The notes under the pieces were generated by a model. That model saw only the letters and a list, made by a program, of their open reading frames with translations. It was not told the origin of the DNA and did no database searches. From Bacteroidota bacterium (GTDB lineage Bacteria; Bacteroidota; Bacteroidia; AKYH767-A; 2013-40CM-41-45): a DNA stretch of 64,000 nucleotides. The stretch is taken from positions 372,001-436,000 of the forward strand of contig JADJSV010000003.1 of assembly GCA_016711505.1 (NCBI GenBank), read 5' to 3'. Positions 29,264-38,289 of this stretch are shown here, piece after piece (positions within the stretch are counted from its first letter, which is position 1; the number at the start of each line of letters is the position of its first letter). Both the position numbers and the translations under genes were made by a program.

Positions 29264-30265
29264 TGATATGTTTTTCCCAGGCCCAGGCCGATCTTACAAT
29301 ATCTTCCAGACTCAATTCTGTTCTCCAGTTTAATTCTTTGCCTGCCTTTGTAGTGTCGGCATAAACTTTCTCTACATCACCCGCACGACGGTCACCAAGT
29401 TTATAATTTAACTTTTGTCCGGTAACTCTTTCAAACGTTTGGATTACTTCCAGAACAGTATTGCCATTCCCTGATCCAAGATTGTAAATTTCAAACTTCG
29501 AAGAATTCTTTTTCTTTATGAGTAACTCTATTGCTGAAATATGTGCTTTAGCAATGTCAACTACATGTATATAATCTCTTACACAAGTTCCATCTTTTGT
29601 ATTGTAGTCGCTTCCGAATACTGTTGTGGATTCACGCTTACCTATTGCTGTTTGTGTGATTACAGGAACGAGATTACTAGGCGGCTGCCATGGATATTCA
29701 CCAATCAGCGCTGATTCATGTGCGCCTGCAGGATTGAAATATCTCAATGCAATGCCATTGAATTCTGCAAACCTGAGAGTTTCTGCCATGATCTCTTCGC
29801 CGATCTGTTTCGTATTCCCATAGGGAGATTCTGCCTTTGATAAGGGAGTAGTTTCTGAAACCGGTAACTCTTGCGTTTGTCCATAAACGGAACATGAAGA
29901 AGAGAAACAAAATTATCAAGTTTCAATTCATTATATACTTCCAGTAAATTTATCAGCGAAACGAGATTATTCCTGTAATACTTTAAAGGTTGCTCTACTG
30001 ATTCTCCTACTGCTTTGAATGCAGCAAAATGAATTGTAGCAGCAATTGAATGCTCTTTGAAGATCTTCAGTACACTTTCTTTATTGCAAATATCAACTTC
30101 AACAAATATTAATTTTTGCCCTGTGATCTTTTCAATTGCCGCCAGAACATCTTTTCGGCTGTTACTGAAATTGTCAGCAATAACGGGAGTATAACCTTTG
30201 CTGATCAGTTCAACAACGGTATGAGATCCGATATAGCCGGTACCACCGGTAACAAGTATTTTCAT
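29256..30265 (-). CDS. galE: UDP-glucose 4-epimerase, one-base frameshift
   Basis: Interconverts UDP-glucose and UDP-galactose. Read as one 336-residue gene, the normal family length. The N-terminal frame gives GGTGYIGSHTVVELI and FAAFKAVGESV, then leaves the family after KLDNFV. The other frame picks up with SSSCSVYG, SPYGNTKQ (Tyr-x-x-x-Lys) and ALRYFNPAGAHES to the end. One missing T in the minus-strand TTT at 29905-29907 explains the break (FVFSSSCSVYG). Both active-site blocks are intact apart from the shift. Overlaps rfbB by 8 bases and lies 1 base after the dehydrogenase gene. Confidence 0.9.
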
Positions 30266-30266
30266 T

Positions 30267-31556
30267 TTATAAACTCCAGTAATGAGTCTTTGAAAATTTT
30301 CCTTTATAAATCCCTTTTATATCAATGATCAATCCGTCTTTGCCAAGAACTTTTGAGAACCAGGTTTCGTCGAAATTTTTGTATTCAGAATGATTGACCG
30401 CTATAATAACGGCATCATAATCGTTGCCGATATTTTTCGTTAGTTCAAATCCGTATTCGAGTTTAAGCTCTGAGCTGTTGGCACGCGGATCACTCACTTC
30501 AACCGTTACACCATAAGAAATAAGTTCTTTGACTACATCAGCAACTTTTGAATTCCGGATGTCTTCAACATTCTCTTTAAATGTAGCACCGAGTACAAGT
30601 ACCTTTGACTTGGAAACATCTTTTCCAAGTGCAATTATTTTCTTTACAGTTTGCTTGGCAACATAAAATCCCATACTGTCATTCACATAACGACCACTGT
30701 TGATCACCTGTGCATGATATCCAAGTTCCTGTGCTTTGTAAGTAAGATAATACGGATCAACTCCTATGCAATGTCCACCTACCAGACCCGGCTGGAAGCG
30801 GATGAAGTTCCATTTTGTTCCGGCAGCTTCAAGAACATCATAAGTATTAATTCCCATTTTATTGAAAATGATACTTAATTCATTCATCAAGGCAATGTTC
30901 ACATCACGCTGAGTGTTTTCAATGATCTTTGCTGCTTCTGCAACACGGATCGATGAAGCACGGTGTACGCCTGCTTTAACAATGATCTGATATGTTTCTG
31001 AAATTTCATTCAATGCTTCTTCATCACATCCTGAAACTACTTTAAGAATTTTTGTAATGGTATGTTCTGTATCACCCGGATTAATTCTTTCAGGAGAATA
31101 GCCGATCTTAAAATCAGTCTTACATTTCAATCCTGAAAGCTCTTCAAGAATTGGTAAACAATCTTCTTCAGTACATCCGGGATATACTGTTGATTCATAA
31201 ACAACGTAATCGCCTTTCTTCAAAACTTTGCCGATCGATTTAGTTGCACTCAACAGTGGTTTTAAATCCGGCAGATTGTGTTCGTCGATTGGGGTTGGAA
31301 CTGTTACTATGAAAAATGAAGCTTCTTTTAATTTATCAAGAGAAGATGTGAATTCAATAGATTTGTTCTTGAATTGCTCAGCAGACAATTCACCGCTTGG
31401 ATCAATGCCTTTACGCATTTTATCTAATCGTTCTTCGTTAATATCGAAACCGATCACTTCTATTTTACTTGCAAATTCAAGTGCAATTGGTAATCCTACA
31501 TAGCCTAAGCCTAGGACAGCAAGTTTTTTCTTTTTTTGTAATAATTCCTGATGCAT
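30267..31556 (-). CDS. Nucleotide-sugar dehydrogenase (WbpA/WbpO/TviB type)
   Basis: 429 residues, UDP-glucose/GDP-mannose dehydrogenase family: NAD site LGLGYVGLPIAL, YESTVYPGCTEE, central KIIENTQRDVNIALMNE and the catalytic Cys in GLVGGHCIGVDPYY. The VGGHCIGVDPYYL form is typical of enzymes oxidising UDP-GlcNAc or UDP-GalNAc (WbpA, WbpO, TviB) rather than UDP-glucose, and a separate Ugd is at 34242. With WbpB-, WbpD- and WbpE-like genes nearby, oxidation of UDP-GlcNAc to UDP-GlcNAcA is the best guess; this is inference from context. Confidence 0.9.
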   Translation of the reverse strand: MHQELLQKKKKLAVLGLGYVGLPIALEFASKIEVIGFDINEERLDKMRKGIDPSGELSAEQFKNKSIEFTSSLDKLKEASFFIVTVPTPIDEHNLPDLKPLLSATKSIGKVLKKGDYVVYESTVYPGCTEEDCLPILEELSGLKCKTDFKIGYSPERINPGDTEHTITKILKVVSGCDEEALNEISETYQIIVKAGVHRASSIRVAEAAKIIENTQRDVNIALMNELSIIFNKMGINTYDVLEAAGTKWNFIRFQPGLVGGHCIGVDPYYLTYKAQELGYHAQVINSGRYVNDSMGFYVAKQTVKKIIALGKDVSKSKVLVLGATFKENVEDIRNSKVADVVKELISYGVTVEVSDPRANSSELKLEYGFELTKNIGNDYDAVIIAVNHSEYKNFDETWFSKVLGKDGLIIDIKGIYKGKFSKTHYWSL

Positions 31557-31571
31557 GGAAAAAAATGGATG

Positions 31572-32612
31572 TTAATTCGATTTAAGTAACGATGCCGGAC
31601 GAAGAGAATAGATGCGTTCAATGATATCGACCACTTTCAATCCTTCCAGAGCATTTGTTGTAACTGTAGTTCTGCCTTTCAAAGTATTCACTACATTTTC
31701 TATGATGTAATGATGATTTGCTGCAGAGCCTTTATAATTGCCGTAATCATTCGCAGGGTTAACCGGAGCGAGTTTAGGCATAGTGTAATTTTCTATATGA
31801 CAATATTCAACTTCATTCATATACTGACCACCGATCTTTACACTTCCTTTTTCTCCGATGATAGTTATGCTGCTTTCCAGATTTGCATCCCAGACAGCAG
31901 TAGAGTAGTTGATGCAACCTAATCCGCCGTTGATGAAATTAAAATTCACCATTCCGGAATCTTCGAAGGCAGTAGTTTTTTTATGTGTGAAGTCGCTGAA
32001 TTTTGCATTGATATTTGTAATGTCTCCAAAAAGCCAGTACATGATATCTATGAAATGCGAGAACTGAGTAAACAATGTTCCTCCATCAAGATCAGCAGAA
32101 CCTTTCCAGTTTTTGCCATTGTAATATCGTTCATCACGATTCCAATAGCAATTCAGTTGTACTAAAAATATTTCTCCGATCACCTGACTTTCGATCACTT
32201 CTTTTATCCAAAGTGAGGGTGGAGAATATCGATTCTGCATTACACAGAAAATATGTTTTGAAACCTGTAGCCCTTTGAAAATAATTTTTTCGCAATCAGC
32301 TACGTTCAATGCCATAGGTTTTTCTATGACTACATGTTTTTTACGATCAAGTGCTTTTAATGTATGTTCGGCGTGAAGTCCGTTCGGTGTACAAATACTG
32401 ATCACATCGAAGTCAATTCCTGAATCCAGCATTGCATCAACAGAATTGAAAAAAGGAACATCAAGATCTATCAATCCCAGAGTTTCCATTGGTTTGATGT
32501 CGCACATGGCAACAAGTTCAACTTCCGGGTTTCGTCGGATCATTTCAGCATGGCGCTTACCAATGTGTCCTGCACCAATTATTCCAAATCGTATTTTCTT
32601 TTCTGAACTCAT
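31572..32612 (-). CDS. Gfo/Idh/MocA oxidoreductase, WbpB/WlbA-like
   Basis: 346 residues. Rossmann NAD site (FGIIGAGHIGKRHAEMI) followed by CTPNGLHAEH and the family EKPMALNVADCE with catalytic Lys. The C-terminal half has GGTLFTQFSHFID, with the conserved His region. WlbA/WbpB oxidises UDP-GlcNAcA at C3 so that an amino group can be added. The assignment rests on the family plus its neighbour 3 bases upstream, a WbpD-like acetyltransferase, and on the aminotransferase at 35600. As a generic Gfo/Idh/MocA member it is certain; the substrate is inferred. Confidence 0.85.
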   Translation of the reverse strand: MSSEKKIRFGIIGAGHIGKRHAEMIRRNPEVELVAMCDIKPMETLGLIDLDVPFFNSVDAMLDSGIDFDVISICTPNGLHAEHTLKALDRKKHVVIEKPMALNVADCEKIIFKGLQVSKHIFCVMQNRYSPPSLWIKEVIESQVIGEIFLVQLNCYWNRDERYYNGKNWKGSADLDGGTLFTQFSHFIDIMYWLFGDITNINAKFSDFTHKKTTAFEDSGMVNFNFINGGLGCINYSTAVWDANLESSITIIGEKGSVKIGGQYMNEVEYCHIENYTMPKLAPVNPANDYGNYKGSAANHHYIIENVVNTLKGRTTVTTNALEGLKVVDIIERIYSLRPASLLKSN

Positions 32613-32615
32613 AAA

Positions 32616-33194
32616 TTATTTTACCCGGCGAACTTTATTTCCTGTAAGCTTATATTCTTGTTTACTTTCCGGACAAACAGCAATTCCATTTGCATCGAAT
32701 TTTAGTTTGTGTCCGTATTCGCTCATCCATCCGGTTTGTTTGGCCGGGTTGCCTACTACTAATGCATAAGGAGGAATATCTTTTGTAACCACAGCACCGG
32801 CACCAATGAATGCATACTCTCCGATGTTATGTCCGCAGACAACGGTAGCGTTTGCTCCGATGGTTGCACCTTTGCCGACATTCGTTTTCAGATATTGATT
32901 TCTTCTGACGATTGCTGAACGTGGATTATTGACATTTGTAAAGACCATACTTGGTCCAAGAAAAACATCATCTTCACAAACAACACCTGTAAAAATTGAA
33001 ACGTTGTTCTGCACTTTTACATTTTTGCCTAGAACAACTTCAGGTGAGATGACAACGTTTTGTCCGATGTTACAGTTTTCGCCGATCTGACAATTACTCA
33101 TTATATGACTGAAATGCCAGATCTTCGAACCATCTCCGATTTTTGCACCTTCATCAATTATTGCTGAAGGATGTACAAAATAGCTATTTTCCAT
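32616..33194 (-). CDS. Hexapeptide N-acetyltransferase, WbpD/WlbB-like
   Basis: 192 residues of left-handed beta-helix (isoleucine/valine-rich hexapeptide repeats such as IGENCNIGQNVVI). Family markers: IWHFSHIMSNCQIG with the catalytic His, VFTNVNNPRS, and VVGNPAKQTGWMSEYGHKL. WbpD/WlbB acetylates the 3-amino group of UDP-GlcNAc3NA with acetyl-CoA. The CPESKQEYKL tail is normal for this group. TATATTCG-like sequence on the minus strand at 33220-33227 could be an internal promoter in the 63-base gap upstream, but this is weak. Confidence 0.9.
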   Translation of the reverse strand: MENSYFVHPSAIIDEGAKIGDGSKIWHFSHIMSNCQIGENCNIGQNVVISPEVVLGKNVKVQNNVSIFTGVVCEDDVFLGPSMVFTNVNNPRSAIVRRNQYLKTNVGKGATIGANATVVCGHNIGEYAFIGAGAVVTKDIPPYALVVGNPAKQTGWMSEYGHKLKFDANGIAVCPESKQEYKLTGNKVRRVK

Positions 33195-33257
33195 AGATGT
33201 TAAAGAATACGATTTTGCACGAATATACGAATGTCTACCCGATTATTCAGGAGAAAA

Positions 33258-34232
33258 TCATGAAAAACGATGGGCTGAATTGTACAGCTCTTCTTTCGAT
33301 AATCCTTTGAAATATTCATAAGTCCGGCGCAAACCTTCAGCACGGTGAACCTTTGGTTCCCAGCCTAATACAGATCTAGCCAGAGTAATATCCGGCTGAC
33401 GCTGCTTAGGATCATCCTGTGGCAATGGCTTCGAAATGATCTTCTGATTTGTACCTGTGAGTTTGATGATCTCCTGAGCAAAATCCATAATAGTGATCTC
33501 GTCCGGATTCCCAATGTTTACCGGATACTGATAATCACTGTGAAGCAAACGATAAATTCCCTCTATCAGATCATCAACATAGCAAAAAGAACGTGTCTGA
33601 CTTCCATCTCCGAACACAGTCAGATCTTCACCACGTAATGCTTGCCCGATAAATGCAGGTAACACACGTCCATCATTCAAACGCATTCTCGGCCCATAGG
33701 TATTGAATATTCTTACAATCCGTGTTTCGAGATTATGGTAAGTATGATAAGCCATCGTAATTGCTTCCTGAAAACGCTTCGCCTCATCATAAACTCCGCG
33801 CGGACCAATAGGATTCACATTGCCCCAGTAGTCTTCCTTTTGAGGATGAACCAATGGGTCACCATACACTTCTGATGTTGATGCTACAAGTATTCTCGCA
33901 CCTTTGGCTTTTGCTAATCCTAGTAAGTTGTGCGTTCCAAGTGAACTTACCTTTAAAGTCTGAATCGGAATTTTTAAATAATCGATCGGACTTGCAGGTG
34001 AAGCGAAATGTAAAATATAATCCAGTTCACCCGGAACATGTACATACTTGGAAACGTCGTGATTGAAAAATTCAAATTCTTTTAACTTAAAAAGATGTTC
34101 AATATTTTTCAGATCACCGGTAATGAGATTGTCCATTCCAATTACATCATAGCCTTCTTTGATAAAGCGGTCACATAAGTGTGAGCCTAAAAATCCGGCA
34201 GCTCCTGTGATCAGGACTTTTTTATTTTTCAT
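33258..34232 (-). CDS. UDP-glucuronate decarboxylase (UDP-xylose synthase)
   Basis: 324 residues, extended SDR: NAD site GAAGFLGSHLCD, FASPASPIDY, STSEVYGDP and YDEAKR (Tyr-x-x-x-Lys), and RIFNTYGPRMRLNDGRV, all typical of UXS enzymes that turn UDP-glucuronate into UDP-xylose. The conserved Glu in SEVYGD and Arg in GPRM fit the decarboxylase rather than a plain epimerase. It lies 9 bases after ugd, which makes its substrate, so the pair forms a complete UDP-glucose to UDP-xylose route. Confidence 0.93.
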   Translation of the reverse strand: MKNKKVLITGAAGFLGSHLCDRFIKEGYDVIGMDNLITGDLKNIEHLFKLKEFEFFNHDVSKYVHVPGELDYILHFASPASPIDYLKIPIQTLKVSSLGTHNLLGLAKAKGARILVASTSEVYGDPLVHPQKEDYWGNVNPIGPRGVYDEAKRFQEAITMAYHTYHNLETRIVRIFNTYGPRMRLNDGRVLPAFIGQALRGEDLTVFGDGSQTRSFCYVDDLIEGIYRLLHSDYQYPVNIGNPDEITIMDFAQEIIKLTGTNQKIISKPLPQDDPKQRQPDITLARSVLGWEPKVHRAEGLRRTYEYFKGLSKEELYNSAHRFS

Positions 34233-34241
34233 TGCAATCGA

Positions 34242-35552
34242 TCAGTTTATTTTATTTCTTCCAACACTATAATAAGTAAATCCTAAATCTTTCATCTGCT
34301 GAAGGTCATAGAGATTTCTTCCGTCGAATATAAGTTTGTTGCGAAGTGATTTTTCAATTTTTTCAAATTCAGGAGTTCTGAAAACAGACCACTCTGTAGC
34401 AATCAAGAGCATATCAGCTCCGGAAAGAATTTCATAAGGATCTTTTCCATAAGAAATCTTATCGCCAAGAATCGCTTTTACATTTTTCATTGCTTCAGGA
34501 TCATAAGCAATAACTTGCGCTCCCAGTTTGAGCAATTCCTCTATGATATAAAGAGAAGGTGCTTCACGAATATCATCTGTGTCAGGTTTGAAAGCCAGAC
34601 CCCAGAGTGCTACTTTTTTACCTTTCAGGTCACCGTTAAAATGATCGGTGATCTTTTTAATTATAGATATCTTTTGTTTCTCATTAACTGACATCACTGA
34701 TTTCAGAATTGAGAACTGATAATTATGTTCTTCAGCAGTATGGTGTAGCGCCATCACATCTTTTGGAAAACAACTTCCGCCATAACCAATTCCTGCAAAC
34801 AGAAATCTTTTTCCTATTCTTTCATCGGTACCAATTCCAATTCTTACAGAATCAACATTTGCTCCGACACGTTCACAAAGGTTAGCGATCTCATTCATGA
34901 ATGTGATCTTCGTAGCAAGGAAAGCATTGGCTGCATATTTTGTTAATTCAGCTGATCTTTCGTCCATGAAATAAACCGGATTTCCCTGACGAACGAAAGG
35001 CCCGTACAATTCTGTCATCATTTTTTTTGCACGATCAGATTGGGTTCCGATCACTACACGATCTGGCTTCATAAAATCATCTACTGCAAAACCTTCTCTT
35101 AAAAATTCAGGATTTGAGACTACATCGAATTCAGTCGTGCAGTTTTTTGAGATCGTTTCTCTTACTTTTTCGGCGGTTCCAACAGGAACTGTGCTTTTGT
35201 TGATGACAATGGTATATTTCGTTAGCAGATGCCCTAGTTGTTCGGCCACTTGTAAAATATATTTCAAGTCTGCAGATCCATTTTCACCGGGCGGAGTAGG
35301 CAAAGCAAGGAAAATAATTTTTGCATCTTCAATTCCTTTTTTCAGGTCGGTGGTAAAATGCAGGCGACCTTGTTCAATATTTCTCTCAAACAACAGATCA
35401 AGATGTGGTTCGTAAATCGGAATTTCACCTCTCTGCATTCGTTCCACTTTAGCTTTGTCAATATCAATACAGGTTACCTGATTTCCTGTTTCAGCAAAAC
35501 AAGTTCCTGTTACTAATCCAACGTATCCTGTACCTACAACTGCTATTTTCAT
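34242..35552 (-). CDS. ugd: UDP-glucose 6-dehydrogenase
   Basis: 436 residues. NAD site GTGYVGLVTGTCFAETG, NKSTVPVGTAEKV, NPEFLREGFAVDDF, central KYAANAFLATKITFMNE, and the catalytic Cys in GYGGSCFPKDV, the form specific to UDP-glucose dehydrogenases. Oxidises UDP-glucose twice to UDP-glucuronate using 2 NAD+. Feeds the UXS gene just downstream. Full family length. It is distinct from the WbpA/TviB-type enzyme at 30267. Confidence 0.96.
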   Translation of the reverse strand: MKIAVVGTGYVGLVTGTCFAETGNQVTCIDIDKAKVERMQRGEIPIYEPHLDLLFERNIEQGRLHFTTDLKKGIEDAKIIFLALPTPPGENGSADLKYILQVAEQLGHLLTKYTIVINKSTVPVGTAEKVRETISKNCTTEFDVVSNPEFLREGFAVDDFMKPDRVVIGTQSDRAKKMMTELYGPFVRQGNPVYFMDERSAELTKYAANAFLATKITFMNEIANLCERVGANVDSVRIGIGTDERIGKRFLFAGIGYGGSCFPKDVMALHHTAEEHNYQFSILKSVMSVNEKQKISIIKKITDHFNGDLKGKKVALWGLAFKPDTDDIREAPSLYIIEELLKLGAQVIAYDPEAMKNVKAILGDKISYGKDPYEILSGADMLLIATEWSVFRTPEFEKIEKSLRNKLIFDGRNLYDLQQMKDLGFTYYSVGRNKIN

Positions 35553-35599
35553 AAAACTATTTTAAGGTTTAAATATAAAAAATGGTGTGATGGTCTTTA

Positions 35600-36730
35600 T
35601 TAAATATTGAAAAACTCCAATACATTCTTTGTAATGTATGAAAGTGTTTCTTCATTCATTTCTGTGTGAATTGGTAATGCAATGACGCTTGCGCATAATT
35701 TTTCAGTCACAGGAAAATCACCTTCTTTATATCGCGGATCACGATAAGCTTTTTGTAAATGAAGTGGAACCGGATAATAGATCATTGCCGGAATTTCTTT
35801 TGATGCAAGATACTCGCGCAATTTATCACGACTTGCATCTTTCAATATAAGTGTGTATTGATGAAAGACGTGATTCGATAATTTTGTTCGCTCAGGTGTT
35901 ACAATATTTTTATGATTGGCAAAAGCTTTGTCATAATAATCAGCAACATTTCTGCGTGCTGCTGCATACTCATCGAGGTGACGAAGTTTTATTCTCAACA
36001 CTGCCGCTTGAATACTGTCAAGTCTGGAGTTTACACCAATTTCATCATGATAATATAATACTGATTGACCATGGTTTGCAATCATTCTGATTTTCTTTGC
36101 AATGGCATCATCATTTGTAAAAATAGCGCCACCATCTCCATAACAACCAAGATTTTTCGAAGGGAAAAATGATGTTGCTGCTATATGTCCGATCGTACCT
36201 GCCTTCTGAGTTTTTCCTGACTTGGAATGATAATCTGCACCAATTGCCTGAGCGTTATCTTCGATCACATACAGGTTATGTTTTTTTGCAATGTCCATGA
36301 TGGCATCCATATCAGCAACCTGTCCAAACAAATGTACCGGAACGATGACTTTTGTTTTCGGAGTTATTGCAGCTTCAATTGCTTTGGGATCGATCAGAAA
36401 AGTTCCCGGAAGAACATCTACCAATACCGGTTTCAATTTCAGTAATGCGATCACTTCAGCCGTGGCCACATAAGTGAAATTTGCCGTGATCACTTCATCG
36501 CCGGGCTCAAGATTCAAAGCCATCATTGCGATCTGAAGTGCATCGGTTCCATTGGCACATGGAATCACATGCTTTATATTCAGGTAAGCTTCCAGTTCAG
36601 ATTGAAACGATTTTACCTCCGGACCATTGATGAACATACAAGAGCGGATTGTGCTCAAGACTGCATTATCAACTTCTGCCTGTATCTTTTCATACTGACC
36701 CACAAGGTCAACCATTTGTATCTTTTTCAT
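35600..36730 (-). CDS. DegT/DnrJ/EryC1 sugar aminotransferase, WbpE-like
   Basis: 376 residues, PLP-dependent. Seen: IPCANGTDALQIAMMALNL, EVITANFTYVATAE, IEDNAQAIGADY and the PLP lysine in TSFFPSKNLGCYGDGGA; NSRLDSIQAAVL is also typical. WbpE/WlbC transfers an amino group to the 3-keto sugar made by the WbpB-like enzyme. It is the first gene of the minus-strand run, 47 bases before ugd, so the promoter should be just upstream; TATATTCG on the minus strand at 36749-36756 resembles a -7 element. The pathway role is inferred; the enzyme class is clear. Confidence 0.92.
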   Translation of the reverse strand: MKKIQMVDLVGQYEKIQAEVDNAVLSTIRSCMFINGPEVKSFQSELEAYLNIKHVIPCANGTDALQIAMMALNLEPGDEVITANFTYVATAEVIALLKLKPVLVDVLPGTFLIDPKAIEAAITPKTKVIVPVHLFGQVADMDAIMDIAKKHNLYVIEDNAQAIGADYHSKSGKTQKAGTIGHIAATSFFPSKNLGCYGDGGAIFTNDDAIAKKIRMIANHGQSVLYYHDEIGVNSRLDSIQAAVLRIKLRHLDEYAAARRNVADYYDKAFANHKNIVTPERTKLSNHVFHQYTLILKDASRDKLREYLASKEIPAMIYYPVPLHLQKAYRDPRYKEGDFPVTEKLCASVIALPIHTEMNEETLSYITKNVLEFFNI

Positions 36731-36979
36731 GGACTAATTTTGTGAATGCGAATATAGAGGATTTTATTAGATGAGGGGAGATGATGCAGGTCTTGTCTGC
36801 TGTATTAAACCCACAGGGAATTAAGCAAATTATTGAATTGAATATCACGTAATTATACCAATAGAAGATAGATTTTAAACAATTCAATTTCAAGGCAGAA
36901 ATATGATAATCAGATCACGTTTTAATTTGAAAACTTTAATAATTTGATTTTTAATTGAAAACCTTTACTAATTCATGTT

Positions 36980-37048
36980 CGACCCCTCCGGGGTCGGTTC
37001 GGTGTGTTTGTATCTAATTCCTACCAATATGCGACCCCTCCGGGGTCG
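36980..37048. repeat. Two copies of a GC-rich palindrome
   Basis: CGACCCCTCCGGGGTCG at 36980-36996 and 37032-37048, each a near-perfect inverted repeat. A third palindrome, CGACCCCGGAGGGGTCG, lies at 38060-38076, at the far end of the repeat region. They stand out in an AT-rich background and resemble REP-type elements. Confidence 0.85.
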
Positions 37049-37066
37049 GTGTGGTGTTATCTAATA

Positions 37067-37735
37067 TCTACAAATATGCGACCCTTTCATGCCCGGGCAT
37101 TTTGCAAATTTATTGAAGCGGTAACATTCAAATGGAATCATTAATGTTTCAGACTCTATTAGGAATTAGTTTGTCATGATGGAAAAATGGTCAATCGGTG
37201 CGATACTGAAGCGATCGCATCTTTGCAGAAATGATACCCAAGGATGTTATATCTACAAAAATGTGACCTTTTCATGCTCGGGAATTTTGCAAATTTATTG
37301 AAGCGGCAACATTCAAATTGAATCATTAATGTTTCAGACTCTATTAGGAATAAGTTTATCATGTTGGGAAAATGGTCAATCGGTGCGATACTGAAGCGAT
37401 CGCATCTTTGCAGAAATGATACCCAAGGATGTTTTATCTACAAAAATGTGACCCTTTCATGCTCGGGAATTTTGCAAATTTATTGAAGCGGCAACATTCA
37501 AATTGAATCATTAATGTTTCAGACTCTATTAGGAATAAGTTTATCATGTTGGAAAAATGGTCAATCGGTCCGATACGGAAGCGATCGCATCTTTGCAGAA
37601 ATTATACCCAAGGATGTTATATCTACAAAAATGTGACCCTTTCATGCTCGGGAATTTTGCAAATTTATTGAAGCGGCAACTTTCAAATTTTATCATTAGT
37701 GTTTCTGACTCTATTTAGAATTAGTTTTTATGACT
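37067..37735. repeat. 185-base tandem repeat, three full units and a partial fourth
   Basis: Units start with TCTACAAA at 37067, 37252, 37437 and 37622, exactly 185 bases apart; the fourth breaks off after about 110 bases. Shared strings include GCAAATTTATTGAAGCGG, GTTTCAGACTCTATTAGGAA and GAAGCGATCGCATCTTTGCA. Units 2 and 3 are almost identical, unit 1 and the partial unit more diverged. No conserved reading frame runs through the units. Confidence 0.95.
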
Positions 37736-37740
37736 GAAAA

Positions 37741-38040
37741 ATTGTTGTGCTGCTAGACCCTGAAGGGTTCGCATAATAAGTTAAAAATGGTTGTGTAGTT
37801 CGACCCTGAAGGGTTCGCATAATAAGTTCAAAATGGTTGTACAGCTCGACCTTGAAGGGTTCGCATAATAAGTAAAAATGGTTGTACAGCTCGACCCTGA
37901 AGGGTACGCATAATGTTGTGTAGTTCGACCCAGAAGTGTTCACATAAAAATGGTTGTGTAGTTCGACCCTGAAGGGTTCGCATAATAAGTTAAAAATGGT
38001 TGTACAGCTCGACCCTGAAAGGGTCGCATATTTGTAGAAA
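37741..38040. repeat. About 46-base repeat array with CGACCCTGAAGGGTTCG core, seven copies
   Basis: Hairpin cores (GACCCT-GA-AGGGTTC) at about 37756, 37801, 37847, 37892, 37926, 37964 and 38010. The sequence between them (CATAATAAGTTAAAAATGGTTG with TAGTT or CAGCT) is conserved too, so this is a tandem array, not a CRISPR. Two units are shortened. It abuts the 185-base array and is followed by the palindrome at 38060-38076. Confidence 0.93.
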
Positions 38041-38059
38041 TGATAGTCAAGCACCACAA

Positions 38060-38076
38060 CGACCCCGGAGGGGTCG
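38060..38076. repeat. GC-rich palindrome, third copy
   Basis: CGACCCCGGAGGGGTCG is a 17-base inverted repeat matching the pair at 36980 and 37032 with reversed centre. It closes the 36.7-38.1 kb repeat region. The remaining 200 bases before pdhA hold no ORF I can support. Confidence 0.8.
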
Positions 38077-38262
38077 AACATGATTTGCTGTAAATTTGCA
38101 TGATTCGGAATCAATCATTTTAAGTTGTTAAAAATCAACAATATATTGCGTGATTGGCTTGAAAAATTGCCAATTGTCAAAATGATTTAATTCAATCTTG
38201 TGAATGCCTTTGTTTACAGCCGCCGAACCTTCAATTTTACCAAAAACATAGAAAGGAAAATA

Positions 38263-38270
38263 TATCTTTG
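38263..38270 (+). promoter_or_regulatory. Candidate -7 element for pdhA
   Basis: TATCTTTG fits TAnnTTTG exactly and lies 19 bases before the ATG at 38290. No clear -33 TTG at the expected distance. Confidence 0.6.
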
Positions 38271-38289
38271 CCTTTGAATAAAATCGAAT

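Noticed and set aside
37741..38040. CRISPR array
   Set aside because: The segments between hairpin cores are conserved rather than unique, unit lengths vary and no cas genes are near.
37728..38114. Minus-strand ORF of 128 residues across the hairpin array
   Set aside because: Its sequence simply translates the 46-base repeat (FRVELYNHF over and over), has no start context and no family.
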